Assembly: GCF_036013745.1 (NCBI RefSeq)
Contig: NZ_CP107880.1
Coordinates: forward strand, 8,246,001 to 8,310,000
Direction of reading: 5' to 3'
DNA length: 64,000 nucleotides
Source: Streptomyces sp. NBC_00483
GTDB lineage: Bacteria; Actinomycetota; Actinomycetes; Streptomycetales; Streptomycetaceae
A program made the position numbers and the translations under genes. The notes below the pieces were generated by a model, which saw only the letters and a list, made by a program, of their open reading frames with translations, made no database searches and was not told the origin of the DNA. How positions within the stretch are numbered: the first letter of the stretch is position 1; every line of letters begins with the position of its first letter. Below, one piece after another: positions 1 to 8,176 of this stretch.

Positions 1-155
1 CAGGTGAGTGCGTCTTCGCCGTCTTCGCGTCGTCCTCCGGGGAGGAACAGGAAGTCGCCGCCGTGGCCGGGGAAGGGGGCGCTGAGGATGGCGACTTTGC
101 CGGTGTTGTCGAGGGCTGCGACGACGGATGCGTCGCGGGCGGGTGCATCGCTCAT
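1..155 (-). CDS. NUDIX-type hydrolase, N-terminal part (cut by window edge)
   Basis: Only the first 51 codons are inside the window. The reading frame starts with ATG at 153-155, 18 nt after the stop of the upstream sulfatase-like gene, so it looks like the last gene of the reverse-strand cassette. The end of the visible part reads GGRREDGEDAL, which fits the start of a NUDIX box (G followed by the EDGE/ED-type acidic run) that would continue outside the window. NUDIX enzymes hydrolyse nucleoside diphosphates linked to another moiety. The substrate cannot be told, but a nucleotide-type enzyme agrees with the kinase and the MoaA-like radical SAM protein in the same cassette. No strong ribosome binding site is visible, so translation may be coupled to the gene before it. 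Confidence 0.6.
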   Translation of the reverse strand, partial: MSDAPARDASVVAALDNTGKVAILSAPFPGHGGDFLFLPGGRREDGEDALT

Positions 156-173
156 GGGCGGTGAGCGTAGCGG

Positions 174-971
174 TCACGCTGTGAGCCAGGCGGCGAACGG
201 CACGGTGGTGACGGTGGGGTGGGCGATGCCGCGGCCGTGGAAGCCGTCCTCGCCGTATGCGTCCCCGTGGTCGGCGCACAGGATGATCAGCCAGGGGCGG
301 GTGGCGGTGAGGCGGTCGATGAGGCGTCCGAGGTGTGCGTCGGCGTAGGCCAGGGCGGCCTGTTGCGAGGCCGCTGTGTCGGCCTGTTCGTCGAGGTAGT
401 GGCCGTGTGGGACGTGGGTTGCCGAGATGTTCACGAACAAGTAGAGCGGGTGCTCGGCGTATTGGGCGGCGAGGTCGAGGGCCGTGTCGACTTGGTGGCG
501 GGTGGAGTCGGGCTCGGGCGAGCCGAACTCGGGGCGCCAGTGGTCTTCGTCGAACAGGTCGGGCAGCACGTTGCCGAGCGGGGTCTCGCGTGAGAAGTAG
601 GTGACGCCGCCGACGCATACGGTGCGGTATCCGTGGGCGTTGAGGCCGCACAGGAGGTTGGGGGCGTCGAAGACGAAGGTTTGCTTGTCGACTTCTTTGA
701 AGGCGGGCGGTCGGCATTCCCACAGCCGGGGTGGCTGCTGTGGGGAGGGCAGCTTGGGCAGGAATCCGGAGAAGAAGGCGATGTGCGCGGGGAGGGTGAA
801 GGTGCCGGGTGTCCAGCGCCGTTCCCAGGTCCCGTTCGGCAGGAGGCGGGCCAGGTGCGGCGTCCGGCCCTGCGTGAGTGCCGTGGTAGCGACGTCGTAG
901 CGCAGTGAGTCGAGGGTGACGAAGAGGATCGGCGTGCCGGTGCCGATGATTTCGGCGGCGTTGATGTGCAC
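174..971 (-). CDS. Sulfatase/alkaline-phosphatase superfamily hydrolase
   Basis: The 265-residue protein has alkaline-phosphatase superfamily motifs. It opens with the metal-binding segment LFVTLDSLRYD (Asp about 21), followed by GTFTLPAH, where the nucleophile Thr/Ser usually lies, and ends with ADHGDAYGEDGFHG, the second metal site. It resembles the STM4013/SEN3800-type branch, which has a Thr in place of the formylglycine Cys/Ser of true sulfatases. No signal peptide is seen, so it is probably cytoplasmic and may act on phosphate esters or phosphodiesters. The start is GTG at 969-971, shortly after the stop of the preceding small gene. Part of a five-gene cassette with a radical SAM protein, a kinase and a NUDIX protein. 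The exact substrate is unknown. Confidence 0.72.
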   Translation of the reverse strand: MHINAAEIIGTGTPILFVTLDSLRYDVATTALTQGRTPHLARLLPNGTWERRWTPGTFTLPAHIAFFSGFLPKLPSPQQPPRLWECRPPAFKEVDKQTFVFDAPNLLCGLNAHGYRTVCVGGVTYFSRETPLGNVLPDLFDEDHWRPEFGSPEPDSTRHQVDTALDLAAQYAEHPLYLFVNISATHVPHGHYLDEQADTAASQQAALAYADAHLGRLIDRLTATRPWLIILCADHGDAYGEDGFHGRGIAHPTVTTVPFAAWLTA

Positions 972-976
972 GCAGA

Positions 977-1456
977 TCAGGCCTTTCCCCGATACTCGAT
1001 CGTTCCGCGGGCGGCGTCGTTGACGGGGATCGGGACGCGGTCCTGTGCGATGAGGTCTCGGATGGCGGCGAGTCCGGATTCCTCGGTGAGTGGCTTGCCG
1101 TCGGCGTCGAACAGCGCGACGGTGACCTCGGCGGAGGGGGTCGTGCTGATGTGTGCGCTCGGAACGGAACCCAAGTCAGCTGTCACCAGGCCGAGTTCGT
1201 CGGGCTCGGTTGGTTCCTGCAGGGCGGTGACGAGGCACTTGTAGTGCAGTGCGTTGATGGCGCCGCGGGCGAAGCGCGTCGCGTACTGGGTACTGATCGC
1301 CTCTCCGTCGTGGGCGACGACGACGTGGGAGGCCTTCTGGGTGACTACGAGGCAGGCGCCGAGCCACCAGGCGACGCCGGCATGGATCTGGCTGGGGTGG
1401 TGGCCCGTGGCACCGCCGTCGCGGATGACGGCTTCGGCGTCGATCGGGTTAAGCAC
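977..1456 (-). CDS. Hypothetical protein, possibly related to a phosphohexomutase N-terminal domain
   Basis: The 159-residue frame begins with GTG at 1454-1456, overlapping the stop region of the kinase gene, and ends 5 nt before the sulfatase-like gene, so it is clearly operonic. The segments AEAVIRDGGATGHHPSQIH and SHVVVAHDGEAIST resemble the beta-strand plus [GR]xDG/S pattern of domain I of phosphomannomutase/phosphoglucomutase proteins. The full four-domain enzyme (about 450 residues) and the catalytic phosphoserine loop are absent, so it is at most a single-domain relative. Codon use matches its neighbours. Function cannot be assigned; the context suggests a role with the nucleotide- or sugar-phosphate-type enzymes on either side. 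Confidence 0.55.
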   Translation of the reverse strand: MLNPIDAEAVIRDGGATGHHPSQIHAGVAWWLGACLVVTQKASHVVVAHDGEAISTQYATRFARGAINALHYKCLVTALQEPTEPDELGLVTADLGSVPSAHISTTPSAEVTVALFDADGKPLTEESGLAAIRDLIAQDRVPIPVNDAARGTIEYRGKA

Positions 1457-2084
1457 GGGTGCGCTCCAGGGTGTGCATGATCTCGTGGGTGACTTGGTCG
1501 GGCGTCTTGCCGTCGGTGTCGATCCAGATGGCGCTCGGGTCCTGGGAGGCGACAGCTTCGAAGTTGAAGAGGACCTGGTCGAGGCGGCCGGGCACGTTGA
1601 GCAGGTCGGTGTCGTCTTGTTTGAGGTCGCTTTTGGTGCGCATGCGGGCCTGCAGGGTCTCTGTGCGGCAGCGCAGGTAGAAGGTGTGGGTGGGCTGAAC
1701 GATGTAGGGCAGGAACGGGGCGGCGAGTTGGCGGACCTGCTCGACGGCGATGCCGTGGACGGCTGCATGGCAGGCGAGGACCGAGGACTGGTAGCGGTCG
1801 GCAATGACCGGGGTGGCGCTGCGGGAGGTGCGCACGCAGTCGGAGGAGTGCAGCAGGCCGGAGAGGTAGAAGCACAGCTGGGGCAGCGGTGCGAGGTGGC
1901 TGTTGGCGGCCTTTGACCAGTCGTTGTGGGGCCGGGGGAGAGTGTGCAGGCTCATGGCCTGGAGCCGGTGGGTGAGGAGCTTTTCCAGCGTGGACTTCCC
2001 CATGCCTGAGGGGCCTTCCAGCGCGATGAACGGATGCTCGGTGTCGCCGTAGGTGCGTGGCGTATACGCGAGAGGCAGGCTCAC
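1449..2084 (-). CDS. Thymidylate-kinase-like P-loop kinase
   Basis: The 211-residue protein carries a Walker A loop GPSGMGKST at residues 24-32 and a later ADRYQSS segment typical of dTMP-kinase-type nucleotide monophosphate kinases, where DR(Y/F) contacts substrate. RMRTKSDL may be the lid region. The length is close to that of thymidylate kinases (about 210). The GTG start at 2082-2084 overlaps the stop of the radical SAM gene (GTGA), which indicates translational coupling. It probably phosphorylates a nucleotide or nucleotide-like small molecule; that it acts on dTMP itself is not shown. Its company (MoaA-like radical SAM, phosphohydrolase, NUDIX) suggests a pathway for a modified nucleotide. 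Confidence 0.7.
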   Translation of the reverse strand: MSLPLAYTPRTYGDTEHPFIALEGPSGMGKSTLEKLLTHRLQAMSLHTLPRPHNDWSKAANSHLAPLPQLCFYLSGLLHSSDCVRTSRSATPVIADRYQSSVLACHAAVHGIAVEQVRQLAAPFLPYIVQPTHTFYLRCRTETLQARMRTKSDLKQDDTDLLNVPGRLDQVLFNFEAVASQDPSAIWIDTDGKTPDQVTHEIMHTLERTRA

Positions 2085-3118
2085 AGCGTTCCTTCCGTGA
2101 AGGCGGTGACGTGTTGGGCGACGGCGGTTGCCAGAGCATGCGGATCGTCGAGGTGCTCGCGTAGATCCATGCGCAGGTCGTCGCGGAGCAGGCAGGGCTG
2201 GAGGCCGCCACCGTGGTCGACGCGCAGAGCCCAGAACCCCTCGATGCACTGCGAGCGCACAGGGCAGGTGCCGCACTGGCCGACGTGATGCCGGCCGAGA
2301 TCGCGGTGGATGACGTCGATCTCGATCCCGTCGACGCGGAAGACACGCCGTCCTTGCCCGACGCCGGCGATTTCCGTGTGCTCGTCGCTGGTGAGGGTGC
2401 GCAGGTAGCGGATCGCGTCGTCCGCGGAGACGGCGGCGTCGGCGTGCTGGCTGTTGAAGCCGGTATCGACGAGTTCAATGAGCTGCACCGGCATCCGCCG
2501 TTCCAGCGCATAGTCGAGGATCGCTGCGATTTCGTGCTGGTTCTGGCGTTGCAGCAGGGTGTTCAGCTCGACGCGGGGCATGACCTCGCGGGCCGCCTCG
2601 ATGCCGTCGAGGATTGCGCCGATGCCGTGCGGAACCCGCGCGATCTCCATCAGCGACTCGTCGGAGAAGTAGTGCAGCGACACCTTCACCTTGTCGAGTG
2701 GTGCGCCTGCCAGCCATGCCTGGTTGCGGCGTACCAGCAGACCGTTGGTGATCAGCGTGTATGAGGAGTCCGGTGCGGACCGGGGGAGCTGTTCCAGGAC
2801 GGGGCGTGCCCAGCGGGAGAGGAGGGGCTCGCCACCGGTGAAGTAGACGCGCTTGAGGCCGGCGTCCATGAGACCGGTGATGGTCTTCACGTACGAGGAC
2901 GCGTCGAACTTCCGCTCGCGCGGCTTGTTGCTGCGATCGCGGTGAGCCTCGGGGGGCGGGACATCCCCTTCGTTGTGGCAGAACCAGCACAGGGCATTGC
3001 AGTGCGGCGTGAAGGAGACCCGCAGTTGACCTCGGAGCGCGGCGAAGTTGCGCAGCGCGGTGAAGTCGGCCTCACCGACGGGATGCCCGGGCGAGGAGAG
3101 ACGCAAGGGAATGGACAT
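2081..3118 (-). CDS. MoaA-like radical SAM protein with a second C-terminal cysteine cluster
   Basis: The 345-residue protein has the radical SAM motif CNALCWFC (Cys40, 44, 47) binding the [4Fe-4S]-SAM cluster, and GGEP at 95-98, the SAM amino-binding motif. Near the C-terminus CGTCPVRSQC (Cys282, 285, 291) and QPCLL (Cys309), followed by RMDLRE, recall the auxiliary cluster and the tail of MoaA (GTP 3',8-cyclase), where CxxC and a later PCL bind a second cluster that holds the nucleotide. The start is ATG at 3116-3118, with GGAGG 8 nt upstream. The in-frame extension to 3361 lacks a ribosome site and overlaps an ATPase gene. It leads the cassette kinase, small protein, hydrolase, NUDIX. A radical reaction on a nucleotide is a reasonable inference; the real substrate is unknown, and a peptide substrate cannot be excluded. 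Confidence 0.78.
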   Translation of the reverse strand: MSIPLRLSSPGHPVGEADFTALRNFAALRGQLRVSFTPHCNALCWFCHNEGDVPPPEAHRDRSNKPRERKFDASSYVKTITGLMDAGLKRVYFTGGEPLLSRWARPVLEQLPRSAPDSSYTLITNGLLVRRNQAWLAGAPLDKVKVSLHYFSDESLMEIARVPHGIGAILDGIEAAREVMPRVELNTLLQRQNQHEIAAILDYALERRMPVQLIELVDTGFNSQHADAAVSADDAIRYLRTLTSDEHTEIAGVGQGRRVFRVDGIEIDVIHRDLGRHHVGQCGTCPVRSQCIEGFWALRVDHGGGLQPCLLRDDLRMDLREHLDDPHALATAVAQHVTAFTEGTL

Positions 3119-3273
3119 GGACGAGACCTCCGGGGGAATGGTGAATCGGGCTTGGTCGTCAACGAGTTGGATGCGGGCAGGGCTGGGCCACGCCCTCGTA
3201 TATGGGGCGGGCGCAGGTGAGCAGGCTGATTCTCGATAGACGCGACAACAGGGGAGGAACCGACGGGGAGCGA

Positions 3274-3756
3274 TCACATGTGCTGACTCGTCCCGAAGGC
3301 AGGGATGTCCTCGACGGAGACGAGACACCAGGCCACGGAACCGTCCGGACTGAATCCCCACGTGCCGTCCAACTCACCGATCAACGCGTCGACGAGAAAC
3401 AAGCCCCGGCCCGACTCGGCGTATTCGCGGGCGGCTTGGGGAGACGGGACGGTCGCCGGCGTGGCGTCGTCCACCTCGATGCGGACGACCCCGGGCTCAG
3501 GGCTGCAGCTGCGGTACGTGACCGGTCTGTCGGCCCTGCTGTGCAGGAGCGCATTGGTCATCAGCTCCGACACGATCACCGCAAGAAGCTCGACGCGGTG
3601 CCTCGGCATGCGGCACGAGCCCGTAAGCCACTGCGTGCTCTCGAGACGTATGGCGCGCACCTCTTCAGGGGCAGGGCTGACGGTCCGCTCGACCGAGGTC
3701 GGCCACGGCAGTTCTGCCGATGCGGCCTTGGGTGCCGTGCTGGTCTGTGCAGGCAT
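3274..3756 (-). CDS. ATP-binding protein of the RsbW/anti-sigma kinase type
   Basis: The 160-residue protein holds one HATPase_c domain. The N-box is VIVSELMTNALLHS and the G-box region is SGRGLFLVDALIG, followed by a WGF motif common in Streptomyces RsbW-like proteins. ATG at 3754-3756 is chosen because GGGGAGG lies 7 nt upstream; longer in-frame starts lack this. Such proteins are short cytoplasmic Ser/Thr kinases or ATP-binding switches that in known cases control sigma factors or antagonists, but most Streptomyces copies have unknown partners. It lies next to a second copy in the same direction and near an XRE-TPR regulator, a common Streptomyces grouping. It may regulate the radical SAM cassette downstream. 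Confidence 0.8.
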   Translation of the reverse strand: MPAQTSTAPKAASAELPWPTSVERTVSPAPEEVRAIRLESTQWLTGSCRMPRHRVELLAVIVSELMTNALLHSRADRPVTYRSCSPEPGVVRIEVDDATPATVPSPQAAREYAESGRGLFLVDALIGELDGTWGFSPDGSVAWCLVSVEDIPAFGTSQHM

Positions 3757-3820
3757 GCTGGTGCCTCCCCAAACATGGGTCGAACGGGAACACCCGCGCG
3801 AGCACCGCGCGCCGAGATCC

Positions 3821-4315
3821 CTATACGGGCACATGGACGCGGACCGTTTTGCCGCCCCCATCGCGCAGGAACCAGGACAGCGCGCCGCCCAGGGCGTGGA
3901 TGACGTCGAGCCCTCTTCCGCATTCGCTCTCGTCGTCGGCGCCCCCGCGTTCGCGGAAGCGGGAGAGGCCCGGGACGGGATCCGACACTTCGATGAGGAG
4001 CGCGCAGTCCTCCAGGACAGCGAGACGGACGTTCATCATGTGGCCGGCCATGCGGCCGTGGCTGATGGCGTTGGTGGCGAGTTCAGATGCTATGAGCGTT
4101 GCGTCCTGCTGATCCCCGGACCACCGCCACATCACCAGCTGGCGCCGGGCGTGGAGCCGCACCAGCGGCACCACCTGGTCCACCATCGTGTAGTCCATGG
4201 ACCACTCGGCCACCACGGGGGCCGTGGCGACTGGTTCACCAGTAGACACGATCACGGTGTCTCCCTCATCGGGTGTGGCCCGGCCACTGTCGACGAGGAA
4301 GTCCCCAGCGTCCAC
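3821..4315 (-). CDS. ATP-binding protein of the RsbW/anti-sigma kinase type (second copy)
   Basis: The 164-residue protein has a HATPase_c domain with N-box LIASELATNAISHG, a short acidic region LLIEVSDPVPG and a G-box ECGRGLDVIHALGG, then SWFL in place of the WGF of its neighbour. The GTG start at 4313-4315 gives the full frame; a shorter start at the internal MDYTMVDQ is possible. It is reverse-strand, 64 nt upstream of the other ATPase gene, and divergent from the XRE-TPR gene at 4469. As in many Streptomyces ATPase/XRE pairs it is probably a signalling partner; no sigma factor or anti-sigma antagonist is encoded nearby. Confidence 0.78.
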   Translation of the reverse strand: MDAGDFLVDSGRATPDEGDTVIVSTGEPVATAPVVAEWSMDYTMVDQVVPLVRLHARRQLVMWRWSGDQQDATLIASELATNAISHGRMAGHMMNVRLAVLEDCALLIEVSDPVPGLSRFRERGGADDESECGRGLDVIHALGGALSWFLRDGGGKTVRVHVPV

Positions 4316-4468
4316 AGCGAATCCACTAGATCGTCTGGCCGGTTCACAACACCATGCCGACAGGAGCGGCTTCTGGCTTCCCGCTGGGAGGTACCCCCAT
4401 CATGGGTAGGCTTCTCGATCACTTCCTCGAAAGACTGAGACTCACCAGCAGGCGCGACGGGGCACCTC

Positions 4469-5764
4469 ATGAGCGAGTACCAACCAGCAACGGCCTTACC
4501 CGAAGAGACCTTGCAGCTCCCGGAGCTGCGGGCAGCGATCAAGGCACACAACTTCGGCGAGGTGTTCCGCCTGGCCAAGGCCCACGCCGGGATCAGCTAC
4601 TCCAAGTTGGCGGCCGAGTGCGACATCAAGCCGGAACGCGTGGGGTCCCTCGCAAGGGGAATCGGCAGCGTCACCACCTTCGACAAGATTGCCGCCATCG
4701 CGGATGCTCTGCGCATTCCAGGGCATCTGCTGGGACTCGCCGACCGGTCGTGGGAGGCGAAGAACACAGCCCGAGATGGAGCAACGGCATTGCGACGCAG
4801 GGAGTTTGTAAAAAAGGCATCCGGGTCGATAGCGGCAGCGAGCCTCATCGCCCTGACTCCGCTGGAAACCGGGGGACGGCTCGGGGCGAGCGATGTCGAG
4901 CAACTACGGCGTCGGACGGCCCGGCTGCGCCGACTCGACGACGTGCTCGGTGGAGGCGACACCTTCAAGCTCTACCTAGGCGAGTTCCACGCGACCCGGG
5001 GGCTCCTGCGCGATTCCAGCTACAGCGAAGCCACCGGGCGGGCTCTACGCTCCGTACTCGCCGAACAGGCACAGCAGGCTGGCTGGGCTGCCTTCGACGC
5101 CGGACGCCACCCGGAGGCGCAGGGACTCTACGAGGCCAGCCATAGCGCGGCACAGGCCGCCGGCGACGTCGCACTCGAAGGTAACGCGCTCGCCTTCCTC
5201 GCCTACCAGCACTCGTCGACCGACCGGGCCAAGGCAGTCGCCACAGCGATCGAGTCGTGCCGGACAGCGGGGCCGGGCTCACCGGCCGGAGTCCGCGCCC
5301 TGCTCCACGAGCGCCTGGCGTGGGCACACGCAGTCGCAGGGAACCCACGCGAGACAGAGGCGGCCCTGCACACCGCCGAAGCCGCCCTGCGGGAACCGGA
5401 CGGGAGCCCAGTCCCCGACTGGGCTGCCTGGGTCGACACTGATGAGGTAGAGATCATGAAGGGCCGATGCTGGACGGAACTCCGCCGCCCGCTGCGTTCG
5501 GTCCCTGTCCTCGAAGCCGTCTTGGCGCGCTTCAACGACACCCACGCCCGAGACAAAGCCCTCTACACGTCGTGGCTTGCCGAGTCCTACCTGTCCGCGA
5601 GCGAGGTCGAGGCCGCCGCCGTGACCGCAAGCCGCGTGCTCGACTTGTCCGCCGGTGTCGCATCGGTACGCCCCCGGCAGCGGCTCGCACCCACGCTGTC
5701 GGCGTTGGCGCAGCACCGAGGCTCACCGGAAGTCGATGACCTACTGGAGCGGGTACGGGCCTAA
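4469..5764 (+). CDS. XRE-family helix-turn-helix regulator with TPR-like C-terminal region
   Basis: The 431-residue protein starts with a lambda-repressor-like helix-turn-helix at about residues 25-80 (LAKAHAGISYSKLAAECDIK is the scanning part). A segment RRREFVKKASG followed by SIAAASLIALTP lies at about 109-130. It looks like a twin-arginine signal but is internal, and is a recurring feature of this Streptomyces regulator type. The rest is helical, with TPR-like repeats (EAQGLYEASHSAAQAAGD and similar). Such proteins bind DNA and probably sense a peptide or ligand through the TPR part. It is divergent from the two RsbW-like ATPases and the radical SAM cassette, its likely targets. Its stop overlaps the end of the convergent cutA. 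Confidence 0.82.
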   Translation: MSEYQPATALPEETLQLPELRAAIKAHNFGEVFRLAKAHAGISYSKLAAECDIKPERVGSLARGIGSVTTFDKIAAIADALRIPGHLLGLADRSWEAKNTARDGATALRRREFVKKASGSIAAASLIALTPLETGGRLGASDVEQLRRRTARLRRLDDVLGGGDTFKLYLGEFHATRGLLRDSSYSEATGRALRSVLAEQAQQAGWAAFDAGRHPEAQGLYEASHSAAQAAGDVALEGNALAFLAYQHSSTDRAKAVATAIESCRTAGPGSPAGVRALLHERLAWAHAVAGNPRETEAALHTAEAALREPDGSPVPDWAAWVDTDEVEIMKGRCWTELRRPLRSVPVLEAVLARFNDTHARDKALYTSWLAESYLSASEVEAAAVTASRVLDLSAGVASVRPRQRLAPTLSALAQHRGSPEVDDLLERVRA

Positions 5765-6078
5765 CCGAGGTTCTTGTCGACCCAGCCCCGAAAGTCCTCC
5801 GACGATTCGGCGAAGACAACCGCGTTCAACTCGGGCCGCTCCCACGGGTGATGCGCAAGCACGAACTCCTCCAGTTCGGAGTACCGATCAGCGCGCGTCT
5901 TGAAGAGGACTCGGTACTCCTCGCCGGTGCCGAACTCCCCGTTGTGCCAGAACGCGGAGACGACCGGGCCGATAACCTGCGCGCCCGCGGCAAGCCGACT
6001 GCTGACGACGGCCTTGACGAGGACAACTGCCTCATCCTGGGTAGCCGTTGCGGTGGCGACCTGAAGATAGTTCATCAT
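5761..6078 (-). CDS. cutA: CutA1 divalent-cation tolerance protein
   Basis: This 105-residue protein matches CutA1 in length and in the motifs VATATATQDEAVVLVKAVVSSRLAAGAQV near the N-terminus (a ferredoxin-like strand-helix), FWHNGEFGTGEEYRVLFKT in the middle and ELEEFVLAHHPWERPEL at the end. CutA1 forms very stable trimers in the cytoplasm and has been linked to copper tolerance in E. coli, though its real role is unsettled. It is convergent with the XRE-TPR gene: the two stops overlap by 4 nt. This is a housekeeping-type gene among accessory genes. Confidence 0.9.
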   Translation of the reverse strand: MMNYLQVATATATQDEAVVLVKAVVSSRLAAGAQVIGPVVSAFWHNGEFGTGEEYRVLFKTRADRYSELEEFVLAHHPWERPELNAVVFAESSEDFRGWVDKNLG

Positions 6079-6125
6079 GCGCCAAGCCTAGGCACGACAC
6101 GGGCCAGCGGGTAGAGCGCACCCGG

Positions 6126-6299
6126 TCACTCGGGGCGCGCGGACAGCTCTCGCACGACGATGAAGTGCCTCGGTGGCACGTTCGGCCTGTGGGGCCCGTC
6201 CAAGGCCTGGCAGTACGTCGCCCCTTCCCGATCGTGTAGCACACCGGCCTTCCAGCCCAGACCGATGCCGCAGGCCGTGCAGGCACCTCCAAATCCGAT
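6126..6299 (-). pseudogene. 3' end of a small gene cut by the ISL3-type transposon
   Basis: The reverse-strand frame ending with TGA at 6126-6128 has good third-position GC and ends GGACTACGIGLGWKAG, then a stretch to VRELSARPE. The two CxxC-like cysteines suggest a small metal-binding protein. The frame runs into the transposon end at 6300. When the flank beyond the distal end (from 10017, AAATCCGAT shared) is joined, the frame continues as DDELKVPIGF but soon meets a TAG, with no start codon in between. The target was therefore either already a fragment or is read differently. Function unknown. Confidence 0.4.
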
Positions 6300-6346
6300 G
6301 GGTGCGGCTCCTGGCTCATACAAGATTTTCGTGAGCGTTGATCGAC
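6300..6346 (+). repeat. ISL3-type terminal inverted repeat, left
   Basis: The 47-bp end starts GGGTGCGGCTCCTGGCTC and contains CAAGATTTTCGT. It is inverted relative to copies at 7984-8030 (about 40/47) and 9970-10016 (about 42/47). The outer neighbour AAATCCGAT is repeated after the distal copy. Confidence 0.8.
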
Positions 6347-6380
6347 TTGTTGGGCCGTGACACGTCGCTGATGCGGCGGG

Positions 6381-8014
6381 ATGCTGCCTGTGTGCGATGA
6401 CGTGTTGAAGATGTTGCCGCAGCTGGCTGCTGTGGATATTGGTTCGGTCCTGGAGTGCGGGGACACAGTGGTGATCTGCGCACGGTCCCGGGCGGAACCG
6501 GCCGCGTGCACGGGCTGCGGCCAGTCCTCCGGCTGGGAACACAGCCGGTACGTGCGGCACGTCGAGGATGAGGCCGTCGGTGGCCGCCCGGTGCGGATCG
6601 ATCTTTCGGTCCGGCGTCTGTACTGCGAGAACGCGGCCTGCCGAAGACCACCTTCGCGGAGCAGATCGAAGGGCTGACCCTGCGCTATCAACGCCGTACT
6701 CCGGGACTTCAGTTGATCGTCGCGGCCGTGGCGACAGCGCTGGCGGGCAAGGCCGGCTCGCGGCTGCTGCTCCACCTGCACCACGCCCTGAGCTGGGCGT
6801 CCCTGCTCGCCCGTCTGATGAAGTGCCCTGACCCGCCGACTTCGACGTTGCGGGTGGTCGCCGTGGACGACTTCGCGCTACGGCGCGGTCGCCGCTACGC
6901 CACCCTCGTGATCGACGCGGAATCCCGTCTACCCGTCGACGCCTTCAACACCAGCGATGCCGAACCCACCGCCGACTGGCTGCGCGCCCAGCCAGGCATC
7001 GAGGTGGCCTGCCGCGACGGCTCGGCCTCCTACCGCACCGCGATGACGGCCGGTGCACCGCAGGCTGTCCAGGCCAGCGACCGATTCCACCTGTGGCAGA
7101 ACCTCGGGCGCAAGATCTACGAGGTGGTCACCATCCACCGTGACTGCCTGCCCGAACCCGACGACGAGACCACCGCACCGCGGACCCCCGGCGGCCTCAT
7201 GGCCAAGCGCACCCGCCGAAATCACACCACCGTCCACGCCCTGCTCACCGAAGGGATGGCGCTACGCGCGATCGCTCGGCACATGGACTTGGACCGCAAC
7301 GTCGTACGACGCCATGCCCGCGCCGCCACCTGGCAGGAGGTCGTCCCTGTCTGGCCTCGCCGTGTCGGCATTATCGGCCCCTACCAGGGGCACCTGCACC
7401 GCAGGTGGGCCGAGGGAGAACACAACATCGCGGCTCTCGCCCGCGAGATCACCGCACGTGGCTTCCACGGCAGCGAAGGAACCGTCCGCCTCTACCTCAC
7501 GTCCCACCGCGAGGCCTTGGACGCAGGCCTGCCTCCACCCGCCCCCGCCCGCAGCGCGTTCGAGGTGACCCGGCTGCTGACCACACGCCCCGAGCGCCTG
7601 GGCGAGGACCAGCAGGTCTTCGTCAAGCACCTGCTGGAACGCTGCCCCGAACTGCGCGTCCTCCACGGCCTCATCGGTGCCTTCCGTGAGGTCTTCGACA
7701 AGAAGCGCGCCGCGCTCATGGACCGCTGGATTACCAGCGCCCGCCAGAGCGGCCTCGCCCCGCTCGTCCGCTTCACCGTCAGTCTGCAGGACGACTTCGA
7801 CGCGGTGCACGCCGCCGTGACTCTTCCCTACAACTCGGGCGTCGCGGAGGGCAGAATCACGGACCTGAAAATGATCAAGCGTCAGATGGCAGGACGCGCG
7901 GGCATCCCGTTGCTCCGCAAGCGCGTGATCCTCGTCGCCCACTCACGACGCACCCCGCACCGCACCACTCCGGACGACCCCTGGGCGATCAACGGCTACG
8001 AAAATCTTGTATGA
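6381..8014 (+). pseudogene. ISL3-family transposase, broken by one frameshift
   Basis: The N-terminal frame (from ATG 6381) has the zinc-finger part CTGCGQSS and later CENAAC, as in ISL3 transposases. It then runs out of frame at about 6640, where one base appears missing: the expected CENxACPKTTFAEQ continues in the frame that yields PKTTFAEQIEGLTLRYQRR. The second frame ends at 8014 with GYENLV and contains the DDE catalytic region (VAVDDFALRRGRRYATLVID) and YNSGVAEGRITDLKMIKRQ near the C-terminus. Rejoined it would be about 540 residues, normal for the family. The enzyme should be inactive unless the shift is suppressed. Confidence 0.85.
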
Positions 8015-8030
8015 GCCGAGAGCCACACCC
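7984..8030 (-). repeat. ISL3-type terminal inverted repeat, internal right copy
   Basis: This copy lies directly after the transposase stop. In the reverse direction it starts GGGTGTGGCTCTCGGCTC and includes CAAGATTTTCGT. The flank beyond it does not match the duplication at 6291-6299, so it may be the original IS end that was bypassed. Confidence 0.75.
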
Positions 8031-8176
8031 ATCCCCTTTTCCATATAGCGGATGTCCTCCTGTCTTCCCTAAAGCACGGGCGTGGTGCGTGTAGAGGCCA
8101 ATAGGATCACCTGGACTCGCACGCCGGTTCGAGTCGCGGGGGTCCGGGGCGCCGGCGTGTAGAAGGGGGAGGACTC

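Noticed and set aside
6032..6784. 250-residue reverse frame across the ISL3 end and cutA start
   Set aside because: It runs through the transposon end and shows no coding bias; the frame ending at 6126 is the better candidate for the cut gene.
8018..8040. Target duplication at the internal IS end
   Set aside because: The eight to nine bases after 8030 do not match those before 6300, so the internal end was not used in the last transposition.
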